From an uncultured Anaeromyxobacter sp. (GTDB taxonomy: Bacteria > Myxococcota > Myxococcia > Myxococcales > Anaeromyxobacteraceae): a stretch of 48,129 nt of DNA. The stretch spans positions 1 to 48,129 of the forward strand of contig CAIVAR010000033.1 of assembly GCA_903904005.1 (NCBI GenBank), read 5' to 3'. Shown here piece by piece: positions 1-9,335 of this stretch. The position numbers and the translations under genes were made by a program. Within the stretch, counting starts at the first letter, position 1; the number at the start of each line of letters is the position of its first letter. The notes beneath the pieces are model-generated. The model searched no databases. It worked only from the letters and a program-made list of their open reading frames with translations, and was not told where the DNA came from.

Positions 1-3000
1 ACCGCTCGATTCGCTTCCCCAGCCGATCTACCCCGGCCGACAGCCTCCGCGTCCCCATGGCCCGTCCTCCCGTCCCTCGACAGGTCCGGACCCTACCCCG
101 GTGCCGCCCCCCGACTCACGCACGCTTGCCGAAGGGACACGGTGAACCCGCCCAACCTGCCCATGTTCAAGGGCGGGACCAAGCCGTTCTTCGGCGACTA
201 CATCGACGTCCAGGGCCCCGCCTTCGTGAAGAAGAACGGGAAGTGGGTCTTCAACACCGACTTCACCCCGGCGCCGATCTTCCACGCGGTGTGGACCAGC
301 AACGAGGACGTGAAGGCGCCCGCCGACGGGAAGTGGGACCGCTACGCGCCCATCAACGTGAACGGGAAGAGCCTCTTCGATCCCCTGGCGACCGTCGAGG
401 CCTGCACCGAGTCGACGGCGATGTACGCGGCCTCCCGCAACCAGAACATCTACACCGCCCGGATCACCGAGGGGCTCCTGGTCTCGACGCCGCAGAACAC
501 CAAGCCGCTCAGCGCCTCCTTCGTCCGCTCCTTCGTGATCGCGGCCACCAACGCCACGGGCGCGCCGAAGAAGGTCACCTTCTCCTTCGCGGCGCCCAAC
601 GGCGTGTCGGCCTCGTTCCAGGCCCTGCCCGGGGAGACGCTGGCCAACCTCCCGACCGTGACCGCCGACATCGCGCCGCACTCCACCGTGTCCCGCTCGC
701 TCTTCGTGAAGTCGTCCAGCGCCACGGCGACCCTCACGGCCACCGTGACGGAGGTGGGCGGCGCGCTCGCGTCCGGGTTCGTCCTGCTCAACCCGCCGGG
801 GACGATCCCCGGCCTGGTCGCGCCGGACGGTAGCGCGGCCATCGGCACCAGCGAGACCTACACCCCGATCCAGGTGGCGGCGAACCTGTCCAACGCGAAC
901 CTCTCGAACGCGAACCTCTCGAACGCGAACCTGTCCAACGCGAACCTGAGCAACGCCAACCTGTCGAACGCGAACCTGAGCAACGCGAACCTCTCGAACG
1001 CCAACCTCTCCAACGCCGCGCTCGCCAACCTGTCCAACGCGAACCTGTCGAACGCGAACCTCTCGAACGCCAACCTGTCGAACGCGAACCTGAGCAACGC
1101 CAACCTCTCGAACGCGAACCTCTCCAACGCCAACCTCTCCAACGCCAGCCTCTCCGACCTGAACTACGAGTTCCAGAACACCGGCAACACCAGCACCTCG
1201 TACGCGATCAAGATCGTGGGAGCGAAGCCCGCGCCCGGCGAGGTCCTCCAGCTCATCCTGGCGAGGACCTACACCACGCCCACCGCCGTCGGCTGCGAGA
1301 TCAAGGAGGAGCCGCACAACCACATCCTGGCCTCCATCGACGACGTGAGCCAGGCGGTGGTGCCCGACACCGATCCCGTGAACCCCGGCGTGGGCGACCC
1401 GTCGGTGGCCAACGCGACGCTCATCCTCGCCCCCGGCGAGAAGGCCCAGATCACCCTCCGCGGCAACGTCACGCTGCAGCGCATGGCCGAGATCGGGACC
1501 ACGCTGACGCCGTTCCCCCTCCCGCAGCGGACCCCCATCGGCGGCGCCCTGGGGAACACGCGGTACAACAACTTCAAGCGGACGATCTTCACCTGGACGA
1601 CGATCGACTACGACCCCGCGACGGGCGCCTTCAGCGCGAACGTCTGGGACGACTACACGGGCGTGACCGCCGGCTCGGTGACCTTCGTCGCCAACGGGAC
1701 GATCATGCTCGGCACCCTGCCGGTCGACTCCAGCGGGGCCACCTCGTCCTTCATCCCCAGCGGGCTGCCCTCCGGTGCGACCGTGGTGGCGTTCTACTCG
1801 GGCGCCTTCGACTGGCTGCCGAGCTCGGCCACCGCCACCTCTCCGGCCGTCGCCCTCGCCATCGACCCGCCGTCGGTGACGCTGCCCTACGGCGGATTCC
1901 AGCGCTTCCACGCCACCGTCACCGGCACCACCGACGATCGGGTGACCTGGTCGGTGGACGAGACCGGCGGCGGCAACATCGGCAACGACGGCGACGGGTT
2001 CTACACCGCGCCGTCCCAGGCGGGGACGTACACGGTCCGGGCCCGGTCGCGGTTCGACCTCACCCGGACGGCCACCGCCACGGTGACCGTCACCGCCCCC
2101 GCGCCGGTGATCACCGTCACCCTCACGGCGCCCACGCCGGCCATCGTCAACGGCCAGCAGGGGGTCCTCACGGTCGCCGTCGGCGGAACGACCAACAAGG
2201 CGGTTACCTGGACGGTGACGGCCGGTGCGGTCGGGGCGACGGTCACGTCGGCCACCCCCGCTTCCACGTCCGCGACCTTCCTGGCCCGGGACGTCGGTAG
2301 CTACACGGTCCGTGCAACCTCGAACCAGGACGCCAACGTCTTCGCCGAGACGACCTTCTCCGTGGGAGACGCAGGCACACCCGTGCAGCCGACCCTGGGC
2401 ACGAGCGGCGTCTACCAGGTCGGGGTGGTGGCCAACCAGCGTATCGCCCAGGTCGTCGCCGGGTGGTACGGCGGGACCTTCCAGGGTATCCGGGTGCCGA
2501 TGGCCTGTGCCGCCGGAACCCAGCTGACCGTCGAGGTCCAGGAGGTCACGAACGGCGTGCCGAACGGGATGGTCCGGGCCGGAGGCCGGAAGGTGATCGC
2601 CAACGCCCAGCCGCTGCTGCCCGACTTCCACGCCACGATCGACGGATTCCAGGCGATCTACTTCGACGCCTCGGTCGCGGCATGGCCGCCCTTCGCGGTC
2701 GTCTTCTCGGCGGTTGCCGGGACCCCCGGTAACGCCTGCGGCATCGTCGCCGGTCCGCCGGGGAACGCCTACGCGGGTGGCGACGCGTTCTACGACGACG
2801 TCACGGCGACGCACTGGATGCCGGTCGGCGCGGGCGTCTTCGACATCCCCTTCGAGGTGATGATGTCGGCCCCCGGCCTGACCGTCATCGGCGGTGACCT
2901 CTCGGGGTCGTTCCAGAACGTCGACGTCTACTACAACGGGGTTCCGCAGTCGGAGGGCGTCACCATCCGTGTGAGCGATGCCTCGGCCCCGGGCACCAAC

Positions 3001-3504
3001 TACGTCGATCTCGGCCTGGCGGGCAACGGCTACTACAACGGCGCCCTGCCCACCACCGTTCCCCCCGGTGGAACCATCGTCATGTCGGTCTCGCGGGGAT
3101 TCGAGCACGTGGTGGGAACGGCGATCGTTCCCGGCCAGCCCTCGGCCATCAGCCCGAACAACGACACCCTGCAGGTCTCGCTGCTCGATCCGATCCGCGT
3201 CACCTGGATCAGCGCCACCAACCCGCACGCCTTCAAGGTCTCGGCGCAGTGGAACGAGCTCATCGGCGGGGTCCCCGCTGGCTACGGACGCTTCGCGTAC
3301 GTTCCCGGCGGAATCGCCACCCGTGAGTACGTCATCCCGGCGGGAACCTACGGGTACATCGGGGCCTCGAACTGGGAAGCGCGTGTCTACAACTACAACT
3401 ACGGCTCCTTCACCGGGCCCTGCAACGGCTGCACGATGCCGCTCCGCGCCAGCGCCCCCGTCGAGATCAACCTGATCAACGTGGTGCCGCCGCCCGTCCC
3501 CTGA
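1..3504 (+). CDS. Large secreted protein: sialidase-like remnant, ANLSN pentapeptide repeats and Ig-like domains (5' partial)
   Basis: The reading frame is open from base 1, so the gene begins upstream of the window; the first GTG at 142 is probably internal. About 1167 residues are visible. The first 110 read like the end of a BNR/sialidase-type propeller (GDYIDV, then AVWTSNEDV). Residues 294-386 are ANLSN pentapeptides. Two bacterial Ig-like modules follow (about 621-701 and 703-790), rich in Thr and Val with TYTVRA and SYTVRA strand signatures, then a beta-rich C-terminal region of about 375 residues ending in VPPPVP. No membrane segment is visible, which fits export and a surface or extracellular location. 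Function is not known; a carbohydrate- or protein-binding surface role is inference. The long antisense open frame is a shadow of GC-rich codon use. Confidence 0.72.
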   Translation, partial: TARFASPADLPRPTASASPWPVLPSLDRSGPYPGAAPRLTHACRRDTVNPPNLPMFKGGTKPFFGDYIDVQGPAFVKKNGKWVFNTDFTPAPIFHAVWTSNEDVKAPADGKWDRYAPINVNGKSLFDPLATVEACTESTAMYAASRNQNIYTARITEGLLVSTPQNTKPLSASFVRSFVIAATNATGAPKKVTFSFAAPNGVSASFQALPGETLANLPTVTADIAPHSTVSRSLFVKSSSATATLTATVTEVGGALASGFVLLNPPGTIPGLVAPDGSAAIGTSETYTPIQVAANLSNANLSNANLSNANLSNANLSNANLSNANLSNANLSNANLSNAALANLSNANLSNANLSNANLSNANLSNANLSNANLSNANLSNASLSDLNYEFQNTGNTSTSYAIKIVGAKPAPGEVLQLILARTYTTPTAVGCEIKEEPHNHILASIDDVSQAVVPDTDPVNPGVGDPSVANATLILAPGEKAQITLRGNVTLQRMAEIGTTLTPFPLPQRTPIGGALGNTRYNNFKRTIFTWTTIDYDPATGAFSANVWDDYTGVTAGSVTFVANGTIMLGTLPVDSSGATSSFIPSGLPSGATVVAFYSGAFDWLPSSATATSPAVALAIDPPSVTLPYGGFQRFHATVTGTTDDRVTWSVDETGGGNIGNDGDGFYTAPSQAGTYTVRARSRFDLTRTATATVTVTAPAPVITVTLTAPTPAIVNGQQGVLTVAVGGTTNKAVTWTVTAGAVGATVTSATPASTSATFLARDVGSYTVRATSNQDANVFAETTFSVGDAGTPVQPTLGTSGVYQVGVVANQRIAQVVAGWYGGTFQGIRVPMACAAGTQLTVEVQEVTNGVPNGMVRAGGRKVIANAQPLLPDFHATIDGFQAIYFDASVAAWPPFAVVFSAVAGTPGNACGIVAGPPGNAYAGGDAFYDDVTATHWMPVGAGVFDIPFEVMMSAPGLTVIGGDLSGSFQNVDVYYNGVPQSEGVTIRVSDASAPGTNYVDLGLAGNGYYNGALPTTVPPGGTIVMSVSRGFEHVVGTAIVPGQPSAISPNNDTLQVSLLDPIRVTWISATNPHAFKVSAQWNELIGGVPAGYGRFAYVPGGIATREYVIPAGTYGYIGASNWEARVYNYNYGSFTGPCNGCTMPLRASAPVEINLINVVPPPVP
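880..1158 (+). repeat. ANLSN pentapeptide repeat block (15-bp units)
   Basis: Nine consecutive ANLSN units (880-1014), a 3-residue interruption AAL (1015-1023), eight more ANLSN units (1024-1143) and a final variant ASLSD. Protein repeats are exact but the DNA is not: Leu alternates CTG/CTC, Ser alternates TCC/TCG/AGC and Ala alternates GCG/GCC. This matches the pentapeptide-repeat consensus A(D/N)LXX, which in known families folds as a right-handed quadrilateral beta-helix; that fold is inferred here. Confidence 0.9.
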
Positions 3505-3527
3505 CGGGCCACGGCAACCGATGGCCT

Positions 3528-3557
3528 GCGGCCCGGGGACTCCGGTCTCCGGGCCGC
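3528..3557 (+). terminator. Probable hairpin terminator after the repeat protein
   Basis: GCGGCCCGG (3528-3536) and CCGGGCCGC (3549-3557) form a perfect 9-bp GC stem with a 12-base loop, 24 bases after the stop codon of the upstream gene. Only a short TT follows, so it is a weak intrinsic terminator or a 3' protective hairpin. Confidence 0.5.
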
Positions 3558-3634
3558 TTCACGTCCGGACGCGGCCATGGCCGCGCCTCACCCGGACGTG
3601 ATAGACCGGATCATCCGCACGCGACGGGGGAATC

Positions 3635-5236
3635 CTGACCGCCTCGACCGAAGCCGCTCCCGGAGCGCACACCCCGCCGAAGCCAACCCTGGTCCTGATC
3701 GGCGGATCCGGCTTCCTGGGGCGCCACATCATCGCGGCGCTCCGGGACCGCTACGACATCCACGTGCTCGCCCGCCGGACCGAACTGGCGGTGGGCGTCG
3801 AGCCGCACCGCGACGTCCACTGGACCCAGGTGGACATCGCCGATCGACCCTGGCTCGCCCACGCCTTCGAGAAGCTGCGGAACCTGCCCCGCCCGGTCCA
3901 CGTGGTGCACCTCGCCGCCCACTACGACTTCACCGGGCAGAACCACCCCGAGTACCAGCGCACCAACGTCGACGGCCTGCGGAACGTCCTCGACCTCTGC
4001 AAGGAGCTCCGCCCCGACACCTTCGTCTTCGCGAGCTCGCTCGCGGCCTGCGCCTTCCCGCCCCCGGGCAAGCCGCTCACCGAGGACAGCCCGCCCGACG
4101 GCGATCACCTCTACGCCGCCACGAAGCGCATCGGCGAGGCGATGGTGAAGGAGTACGAGCGGTGGTTCCCGGTGGTCATCGTGCGCATGGCGGCGCTCTT
4201 CTCCGACTGGTGCGAGTACCCGCCGCTCTACTTCTTCCTGCGCACCTGGCTCTCGAAGGCCTGGAACGGGCGCGTGCTGGGCGGGCACGGCGAGTCGGCC
4301 ATCCCGTACCTCCACGTCCGCTGCGCGGCCCGCTTCTACGAGCGGATCCTCGAGGTGGCCCCGCGCCTCGCCCCCGGGGAGGTCGTCATCTGCTCCCCCG
4401 ACGGCTCGGTCTCCCACCTGCAGACCTTCGAGGCCGCCACCAGGGCCTGGTTCGGCCGCGCGCTCCACCCGCTCGGGACCGCCAAGGTGATCGCGCGGCT
4501 CGGGCTCTGGGTCATGGAGCAGGCGGGGCGCTTCCGCGCCGACCCCCCCTTCGAGCGCTCCTGGATGGGGCGCTACATCGACCTCAAGCTCGACACCGAC
4601 GGCCGCCGCACCCGGGAACGGATCGGCTGGGAACCCAACCCGCGCCTCTTCCTCCTGAAGCGCATCCCCTTCCTGCTCGAGAACCTCCGCGCCAACCCGC
4701 TCGAGTGGCACGCCCGCAACCTGGCGGCCATCGACTCGATGCGCGTCGAGCCCAACCTGGCGCTCTACCACCTGCTGCAGGAGCACGACGAGGAGATGCT
4801 CCGGGTCTCCACCGAGCGCTTCCTCGATCCCAAGGACGGCGCCATCCTCCGCCACTACCGGGAGATGGACCGGGAGGAGCTCCGCTGGGCCAAGCGGCAG
4901 CTCTTCCTCCAGTTCCGAAACTCCATCCGCACCGCCGACCGCACCGTCTTCCGCTCCTACTGCCGGGAGCTGGCCGCGCGCCGCCACGGGCAGGGCTTCA
5001 CCTGCGACGAGGTCTGCGCCGCCATGGCGCTGGAGCGCCACGTCGTGCTCTCCACCCTGCGGAAGGACCCGCGCACCGCGAAGCTCGTCCGCGACGTCGA
5101 CGAGCGGGTGGCCTCCACCTTCGCGGCCGGGGTCGACGAGATCCAGGACGTCTTCGAGGAGTTCGACGGGTTCCGACCCGCAGGGGTCAGCGACGGGGCG
5201 CCGGCCTCGCCAGCCACGCCGCCGCCATCCCCATGA
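3635..5236 (+). CDS. Extended SDR family NAD-dependent epimerase/dehydratase with helical C-terminal extension
   Basis: Nucleotide-sugar or sterol-type short-chain dehydrogenase. The Rossmann motif GGSGFLGRH is encoded at about 3701-3730, the catalytic Ser lies in FASSLAA and the YxxxK pair in YAATKRIGEA. Family members usually end near residue 330; here about 200 further, charged, helical residues follow (to PPPSP) that I do not recognise. Start is uncertain: the frame opens after a stop at 3602, and no ATG, GTG or TTG precedes the Rossmann motif. CTG at 3635, close behind a G-rich run, is used as the best guess; the first standard codon, GTG at 3764, would remove the NAD-binding loop. The 3' end overlaps the convergent membrane-protein gene by 50 bases. 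Confidence 0.75.
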   Translation: MTASTEAAPGAHTPPKPTLVLIGGSGFLGRHIIAALRDRYDIHVLARRTELAVGVEPHRDVHWTQVDIADRPWLAHAFEKLRNLPRPVHVVHLAAHYDFTGQNHPEYQRTNVDGLRNVLDLCKELRPDTFVFASSLAACAFPPPGKPLTEDSPPDGDHLYAATKRIGEAMVKEYERWFPVVIVRMAALFSDWCEYPPLYFFLRTWLSKAWNGRVLGGHGESAIPYLHVRCAARFYERILEVAPRLAPGEVVICSPDGSVSHLQTFEAATRAWFGRALHPLGTAKVIARLGLWVMEQAGRFRADPPFERSWMGRYIDLKLDTDGRRTRERIGWEPNPRLFLLKRIPFLLENLRANPLEWHARNLAAIDSMRVEPNLALYHLLQEHDEEMLRVSTERFLDPKDGAILRHYREMDREELRWAKRQLFLQFRNSIRTADRTVFRSYCRELAARRHGQGFTCDEVCAAMALERHVVLSTLRKDPRTAKLVRDVDERVASTFAAGVDEIQDVFEEFDGFRPAGVSDGAPASPATPPPSP

Positions 5237-5522
5237 GGGCATCGCCGGCCGCCGAGAGGGGGACCGACCAGCCCGGCACCCCGGCGAGCCAGGAGGCGGC
5301 GAGGAAGACCGCCGCGATCGTCTTGGCGGTGACGAGCAGCGCCACGCCGCCGCGCCGCGCCTCGAGCAGGTAGCCCGCCGCCAGCACCAGGTGGAAGACG
5401 CCGGCCTGGCGCGCGAAGAAGATCGGGCGCACCGGACCGAACCCGGCGAAGGCGGTGGTCCACTCCGGGAAGGCGGCGAGCGCGATCCCCACCGCCGCGC
5501 TGTGCGCGGCGACGAGGATCAC
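5187..5522 (-). CDS. Small multi-pass membrane protein at the 3' end of the hydrogenase operon
   Basis: A 111-residue hydrophobic protein with about four membrane segments, beginning 32 bases after the hydrogenase large subunit stop in the same direction, so probably co-transcribed. Visible features are an N-terminal helix (VILVAAHSAAVGIALAAF), FARQAGVFHLVLAAGYLLEARR and a C-terminal helix before ARPAPRR. It resembles small DoxX/DUF4345-like membrane proteins only loosely and I do not assign a function. In E. coli the gene at this place is the maturation protease hybD, which this clearly is not. The GTG at 5522 is chosen because it precedes the first helix; no good ribosome binding site is seen, so coupling to the upstream gene is likely. 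Confidence 0.6.
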   Translation of the reverse strand: MILVAAHSAAVGIALAAFPEWTTAFAGFGPVRPIFFARQAGVFHLVLAAGYLLEARRGGVALLVTAKTIAAVFLAASWLAGVPGWSVPLSAAGDALMGMAAAWLARPAPRR

Positions 5523-5554
5523 GACCAGCCGGAGGAGCGGTGGGAGCGGGGCGC

Positions 5555-7255
5555 TCAGAGCGCCTTGACCTTCGCGACCTCGTTCCCGCTGGCGTCGTGG
5601 ACGTGGACGGCGCAGGCGAGGCACGGGTCGAAGGAGTGGATGGTGCGCAGCGCCTCGAGGGGCTTCTCGGGCTGGGCGATGGGATTGCCCACCAGCGAGG
5701 CCTCGTAGGGGCCGGCCTGGTCCTTGGCGTCGCGGGGGCCGGCGTTCCAGGTGGAGGGAACCACCGCCTGGTAGTTCTTGATCTTGCCGTTCTCGATGAC
5801 CACCCAGTGGGAGAGCACGCCGCGCGGCGCCTCGTGGACGCCGTAGCCGCGGATGGTCCCGGACGGGAACTTGGGCTCGACGTAGACCGCCGTGTCGCCC
5901 TTGCCGATGTTGGCGGCGAGCAGACCCCAGTGCTTGACCGCGATCTCGGAGAGCGCCGCGGCCCGGATGGCCCGGGCGGCGATGCGCCCCAGCGTGGAGT
6001 GGAGCACCACCGGGGAGAGCTTGGCCCCGGCCACCTTGCCGGCGATCTCCAGGCACTTGTTGGACCAGCGCTGGATGCGCTCGTCCCCCAGCGCGTAGCC
6101 GACCAGCACCTGGGCGAGCGGCCCCACCTGCATGGGCTTGCCGTCGAAGCGCGGCGCCTTCACCCACGAGTACTTCTTGTCCGGGTCCCAGGCGTTGAAC
6201 TTGGGATCGGTGGTCTCCTCGTAGGGGTGCTTCTGCCAGTCGCCGTCGTACCAGGAGCGCGCGATGCTCTCGGTGACGTTCTTCTCGAAGTACTCGTCCT
6301 TCCAGGACTTGATGGCCTTCACGGTCGAGAGGTCACCGTTCATGATGGTGCCGCCGGGCAGGTCGAACTGGGTCGCCGCCGCGTCGGTGGGCAGGTCGGG
6401 CACCGCCAGGTAGTTCTTCACGCCGGCGCCGTATCCCAGCCACTCCGCGTACATGCCGCCGATGGCGGCCACGTCCGGGAAGTAGACCTGCTGGACGAAG
6501 CGAACCACGCTCTCGAGCTGCTCCTTGATCTCGAAGAGCTTGTTCATGTTGAGCGGCGAGGCGGCGTCGAGGTTGATGGCGTTGGCCACGCCGCCCACCG
6601 CCAGGTTCTGGATGTTGGGCGTCTTCGATCCCAGGATGGCCACGGCCTTGAGCGCGAAGCGCTGGAAGTCGAGGGCCTGGAGGTAGTGCGCCACCGCGAG
6701 CAGGTTCACCTCCGGCGAGAGCTTCATGGCCGGGTGGCCCCAGTAGCCGTTCGCGAAGATGCCCATCTGGCCGCGGGACACGAACTGCTTGAGCCGCTCC
6801 TGCACGGCCCGGAACTCCTGCACGCTGTTGCCCGGCCACTCGGAGAGCGACTGGGCGATGGCCGCCGACTTGGCCGGGTCGGCCTTGAGCGCCGACACCA
6901 CGTCCACCCAGTCGAGGGCGCACAGCTGGTAGAAGTGGACGATGTGGTCGTGCAGCGCGTGGGCCACGATGATCAGGTTTCGGATGAGCTGGGCGTTGAG
7001 CGGGATCTGGAGGTTCAGCGCGTTCTCCACCGCGCGCACCGACGCCACCGAGTGGACGGTGGTGCAGACGCCGCAGATGCGCTGGGTGAAGATCCAGGCC
7101 TCGCGGGGGTCGCGCCCCTGGAGGATGGTCTCGATGCCGCGCCACATGGTCCCGCTGGACCAGGCCTTGCCGATCTTGCCGCCGTCGACCTCGAAGTCGA
7201 CGCGGAGGTGCCCCTCGATGCGGGTGACGGGGTCGATGGTGATTCGCTTGCTCAT
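5555..7255 (-). CDS. hybC: [NiFe]-hydrogenase large subunit (group 1, HybC-like)
   Basis: Catalytic subunit of a membrane-bound uptake hydrogenase, 566 residues, the usual length. The N-terminus carries DPVTRIEGHLR and the first nickel motif RICGVCTTVH; the second motif, DPCLACAVH, lies near the C-terminus. The 15 residues after that histidine (VHDASGNEVAKVKAL) are the peptide removed by the maturation endopeptidase in this family. All four nickel-ligand cysteines are present. It is the fourth gene of a hybO-A-B-C order, with 9 bases after the hybB-like gene. It has no signal peptide and is expected to ride through Tat with the small subunit. Maturation genes (hyp, hybD) are not in the window. 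Confidence 0.97.
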   Translation of the reverse strand: MSKRITIDPVTRIEGHLRVDFEVDGGKIGKAWSSGTMWRGIETILQGRDPREAWIFTQRICGVCTTVHSVASVRAVENALNLQIPLNAQLIRNLIIVAHALHDHIVHFYQLCALDWVDVVSALKADPAKSAAIAQSLSEWPGNSVQEFRAVQERLKQFVSRGQMGIFANGYWGHPAMKLSPEVNLLAVAHYLQALDFQRFALKAVAILGSKTPNIQNLAVGGVANAINLDAASPLNMNKLFEIKEQLESVVRFVQQVYFPDVAAIGGMYAEWLGYGAGVKNYLAVPDLPTDAAATQFDLPGGTIMNGDLSTVKAIKSWKDEYFEKNVTESIARSWYDGDWQKHPYEETTDPKFNAWDPDKKYSWVKAPRFDGKPMQVGPLAQVLVGYALGDERIQRWSNKCLEIAGKVAGAKLSPVVLHSTLGRIAARAIRAAALSEIAVKHWGLLAANIGKGDTAVYVEPKFPSGTIRGYGVHEAPRGVLSHWVVIENGKIKNYQAVVPSTWNAGPRDAKDQAGPYEASLVGNPIAQPEKPLEALRTIHSFDPCLACAVHVHDASGNEVAKVKAL

Positions 7256-7264
7256 GGGAGACCT

Positions 7265-8449
7265 CTAGCGGCTTTCGGCCGGGGTGGCGCTGGAGAGGAC
7301 GGGGAACCGCCGAACGATCCACAGGTAGATCATCACCTCGGCAGCCACGAAGCCGGCCGTGATGAGGATCTCGAGCGCGGACGGGAAGTAGCTCCAGCCC
7401 GAGCCCGGGTCGTAGGCGAGGATGTAGGTGTCGAAGCGGTAGAGGATGCCGCCCGCCAGCATGGAGAGCGCCGCGCCGAACTGGGTCGAGGCGCGCTCCC
7501 GGGCGTTCCGGCCCAGGAGCACCACGGCGGGCGCGAGGAGGAGCAGCGTCTCCAGCCAGAACCAGGCGGCGTACTTGCCCGCCACGAAGGCGGCCGGGAG
7601 GCTTCCGCGCAGCGCGAGGTCGCCGAAGCGGAGCACGACGAAGAGGATCAGCACCCAGGCCATGGTCGGGGCGAGCGCGCCCAGCAGCCGGGTCTCCCGG
7701 CGGGTGCCCAGGCCGGTGGAGGAGAGCGTCGACTCGGCCACCACCATGGCGTAGCCGAGGAAGAGGCAGTTCACCAGGAAGAGCAGCGGGAGCAGCGGCG
7801 AGAACCAGAGCGCGTGCATCTTCGAGAACGGCAGCATCATCACCGTGCCCAGCGACGACTGGTGCATGGTGGGGAGCAGGAGGCCGAGCGCGATGATCCA
7901 GGGCAGCGCCCGGTCGAGCCGGGGTCCGGCCGATTCGGCGAAGGAGCGCTGGCCGGGCGTCCCGGAGGCGCGCCAGCGCTCGAGGATCGAGGGCGAGAAC
8001 TCGATCCAGAGCACCATCACGTAGGTCATCACGCAGAGTGCAACCTCGAGCAGCGCCGAGTCGAAGTTCCACCAGGCCACGTAGGTGGGGATCTTCCAGA
8101 TGCCCCAGTACCGACCCACGTCCACGATGATGGAGGTGGCCGCGAAGGTGTAGCCGAGTGCGCCGGTGAGCATGGCCGGGCGCACCAGCGGGTGGTACTT
8201 CCCGCGGTTGGCCAGGTAGACCAGGAGCGCCATGGCGTAGCCGCCGCAGCCGAGCGCCGTGCCCACCACCACGTCGAGGGCGATCCAGATGCCCCAGGCG
8301 TAGCCGTCGGTCATGCCGGTGGCCGCGCCCAGTCCCTGGGCGAAGCGGACCACCAGCGCGGCCGCGCCGGCCAGCGCCACCAGGGCCATGAAGTTGAAGA
8401 ACGGGGTGGTGAGCTTGCCGCCCACCGGGGTCGCCGGGGCGTGGCTCAT
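7265..8449 (-). CDS. hybB: HybB/NrfD-family integral membrane hydrogenase subunit
   Basis: 394-residue membrane protein with about ten predicted transmembrane helices, matching HybB-type quinone-reactive subunits, which pass electrons between the HybA ferredoxin and the quinone pool. It starts with MSHAPATPVGGKL, then a first helix FFNFMALVALAGAAALV; later blocks include GYAWGIWIALDVVVGTALGC and a C-terminal helix before RRFPVLSS. The ATG at 8449 overlaps the upstream hybA-like stop in an ATGA junction, which fixes the start and implies coupled translation. In E. coli the equivalent complex links H2 oxidation to menaquinone reduction; direction of flow here is inference. Confidence 0.93.
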   Translation of the reverse strand: MSHAPATPVGGKLTTPFFNFMALVALAGAAALVVRFAQGLGAATGMTDGYAWGIWIALDVVVGTALGCGGYAMALLVYLANRGKYHPLVRPAMLTGALGYTFAATSIIVDVGRYWGIWKIPTYVAWWNFDSALLEVALCVMTYVMVLWIEFSPSILERWRASGTPGQRSFAESAGPRLDRALPWIIALGLLLPTMHQSSLGTVMMLPFSKMHALWFSPLLPLLFLVNCLFLGYAMVVAESTLSSTGLGTRRETRLLGALAPTMAWVLILFVVLRFGDLALRGSLPAAFVAGKYAAWFWLETLLLLAPAVVLLGRNARERASTQFGAALSMLAGGILYRFDTYILAYDPGSGWSYFPSALEILITAGFVAAEVMIYLWIVRRFPVLSSATPAESR

Positions 8450-9333
8450 GGCTTCTTCTCCTCGTCGCCCTTGCGGGTGTTGCGCCAGACGGCGAGGCCG
8501 ATGGCGGCGTAGAGGGCCACCGGCGCGATCATCCCCTTGTAGACGCCGTGCTGGATGGAGGTGGAGAGGTGCGGCTGGGGCGTCCCGTCGACCTTCGGGA
8601 GCCCGAGCGTCTCGAAGGGCACGTCGGCGGCGGTGAGGTAGAGGCACTGGGTGCCGCCGACCTCGTGCTCGCCGTAGATGCGGGCCAGGTACTTGCCCGG
8701 CGAGGCGGCCTGGCGCCGCTTCGCCTCGGCGAGCAGGTCGGGCACCTTGCCGAAGACGACCGCCTGGCGCGGGCAGACCTCCGAGCAGGCCGGCCCCTCC
8801 TTGCGGTGGCGGCACATCTCGCACTTCACCATCACCGGGACGGCCTTCGACCACTGGAACTTGGGGACGTTGAAGGGGCAGGCGATCTGGCAGTACCGGT
8901 CGCCCAGGCAGCGGCTCTGGTCGTAGCCGATGACGCCGTCCGGCCCCTTCTGGTAGGCCTTGATCATGCAGGCGCTGACGCAGGCCGGGTCGAGGCACTG
9001 CATGCACTGCCGCTTCACGAAGGCGAAGCGATCCCCCTGGGCGGCCACCTGGATGACGGTCTTGGTGGTGGCGTTCAGGTCGTCGGGGGCGTCGTAGGGG
9101 ACGCCGTTGATGTTCATGGCGTCGACGGGGAGGTTGTTGGCGCTCTTGCACTTGGTGACGCAGGCGCGGCAGCCGATGCAGAGCGTGGAGTCGTAGAGGA
9201 GGCCGACGTCGCCCGGCTGGCGGGCGCGCGCGGAAGCGGCCTCGGCGACCGACGGGACGGCCACGGCAGCGGCACCGGCGGCGCCGGCGACGGCCGCGCC
9301 CTGGAGCAGCTGGCGGCGGGTGAGGGTGGTCAT
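8446..9333 (-). CDS. hybA: HybA-like hydrogenase electron-transfer subunit, Tat-exported, four [4Fe-4S] clusters
   Basis: 295 residues. The N-terminus has a twin-arginine signal (LTRRQLLQG) with a hydrophobic stretch to SVAEA. Four cysteine groups follow: CIGCRACVTKC, CMQCLDPACVSAC, CLGDRYCQIAC and CEMCRHRKEGPACSEVC, the arrangement of the DmsB/HybA family. A C-terminal helix (about MIAPVALYAAIGLAVW) anchors it to the membrane, as in HybA. It would carry electrons from the small subunit to HybB on the outer face of the membrane. The ATG at 9333 lies 2 bases after the small subunit stop and has GGAGGAG upstream; the 3' end overlaps hybB by 4 bases. Confidence 0.95.
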   Translation of the reverse strand: MTTLTRRQLLQGAAVAGAAGAAAVAVPSVAEAASARARQPGDVGLLYDSTLCIGCRACVTKCKSANNLPVDAMNINGVPYDAPDDLNATTKTVIQVAAQGDRFAFVKRQCMQCLDPACVSACMIKAYQKGPDGVIGYDQSRCLGDRYCQIACPFNVPKFQWSKAVPVMVKCEMCRHRKEGPACSEVCPRQAVVFGKVPDLLAEAKRRQAASPGKYLARIYGEHEVGGTQCLYLTAADVPFETLGLPKVDGTPQPHLSTSIQHGVYKGMIAPVALYAAIGLAVWRNTRKGDEEKKP

Positions 9334-9335
9334 CG

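Noticed and set aside
880-1158. CRISPR-like array of 15-base repeats
   Set aside because: Units are codon-based, contiguous without spacers, and lie inside an open reading frame.
28-3228. A 1066-codon minus-strand open frame opposite the repeat protein gene
   Set aside because: It is rich in Arg, Gly, Asp and Val, has no domain, and is a mirror of GC-ending codons of the real gene; the repeat VREVRVREV is the antisense of ANLSN.
3577-5373. A 598-codon frame overlapping the SDR gene
   Set aside because: Extremely rich in Pro, Arg and Ala without motifs; the other frame has the Rossmann and YxxxK motifs.
5540-8512. A 990-codon plus-strand open frame opposite hybC and hybB
   Set aside because: Low-complexity HH, DR and GR sequence; the opposite strand holds hydrogenase motifs in all expected places.
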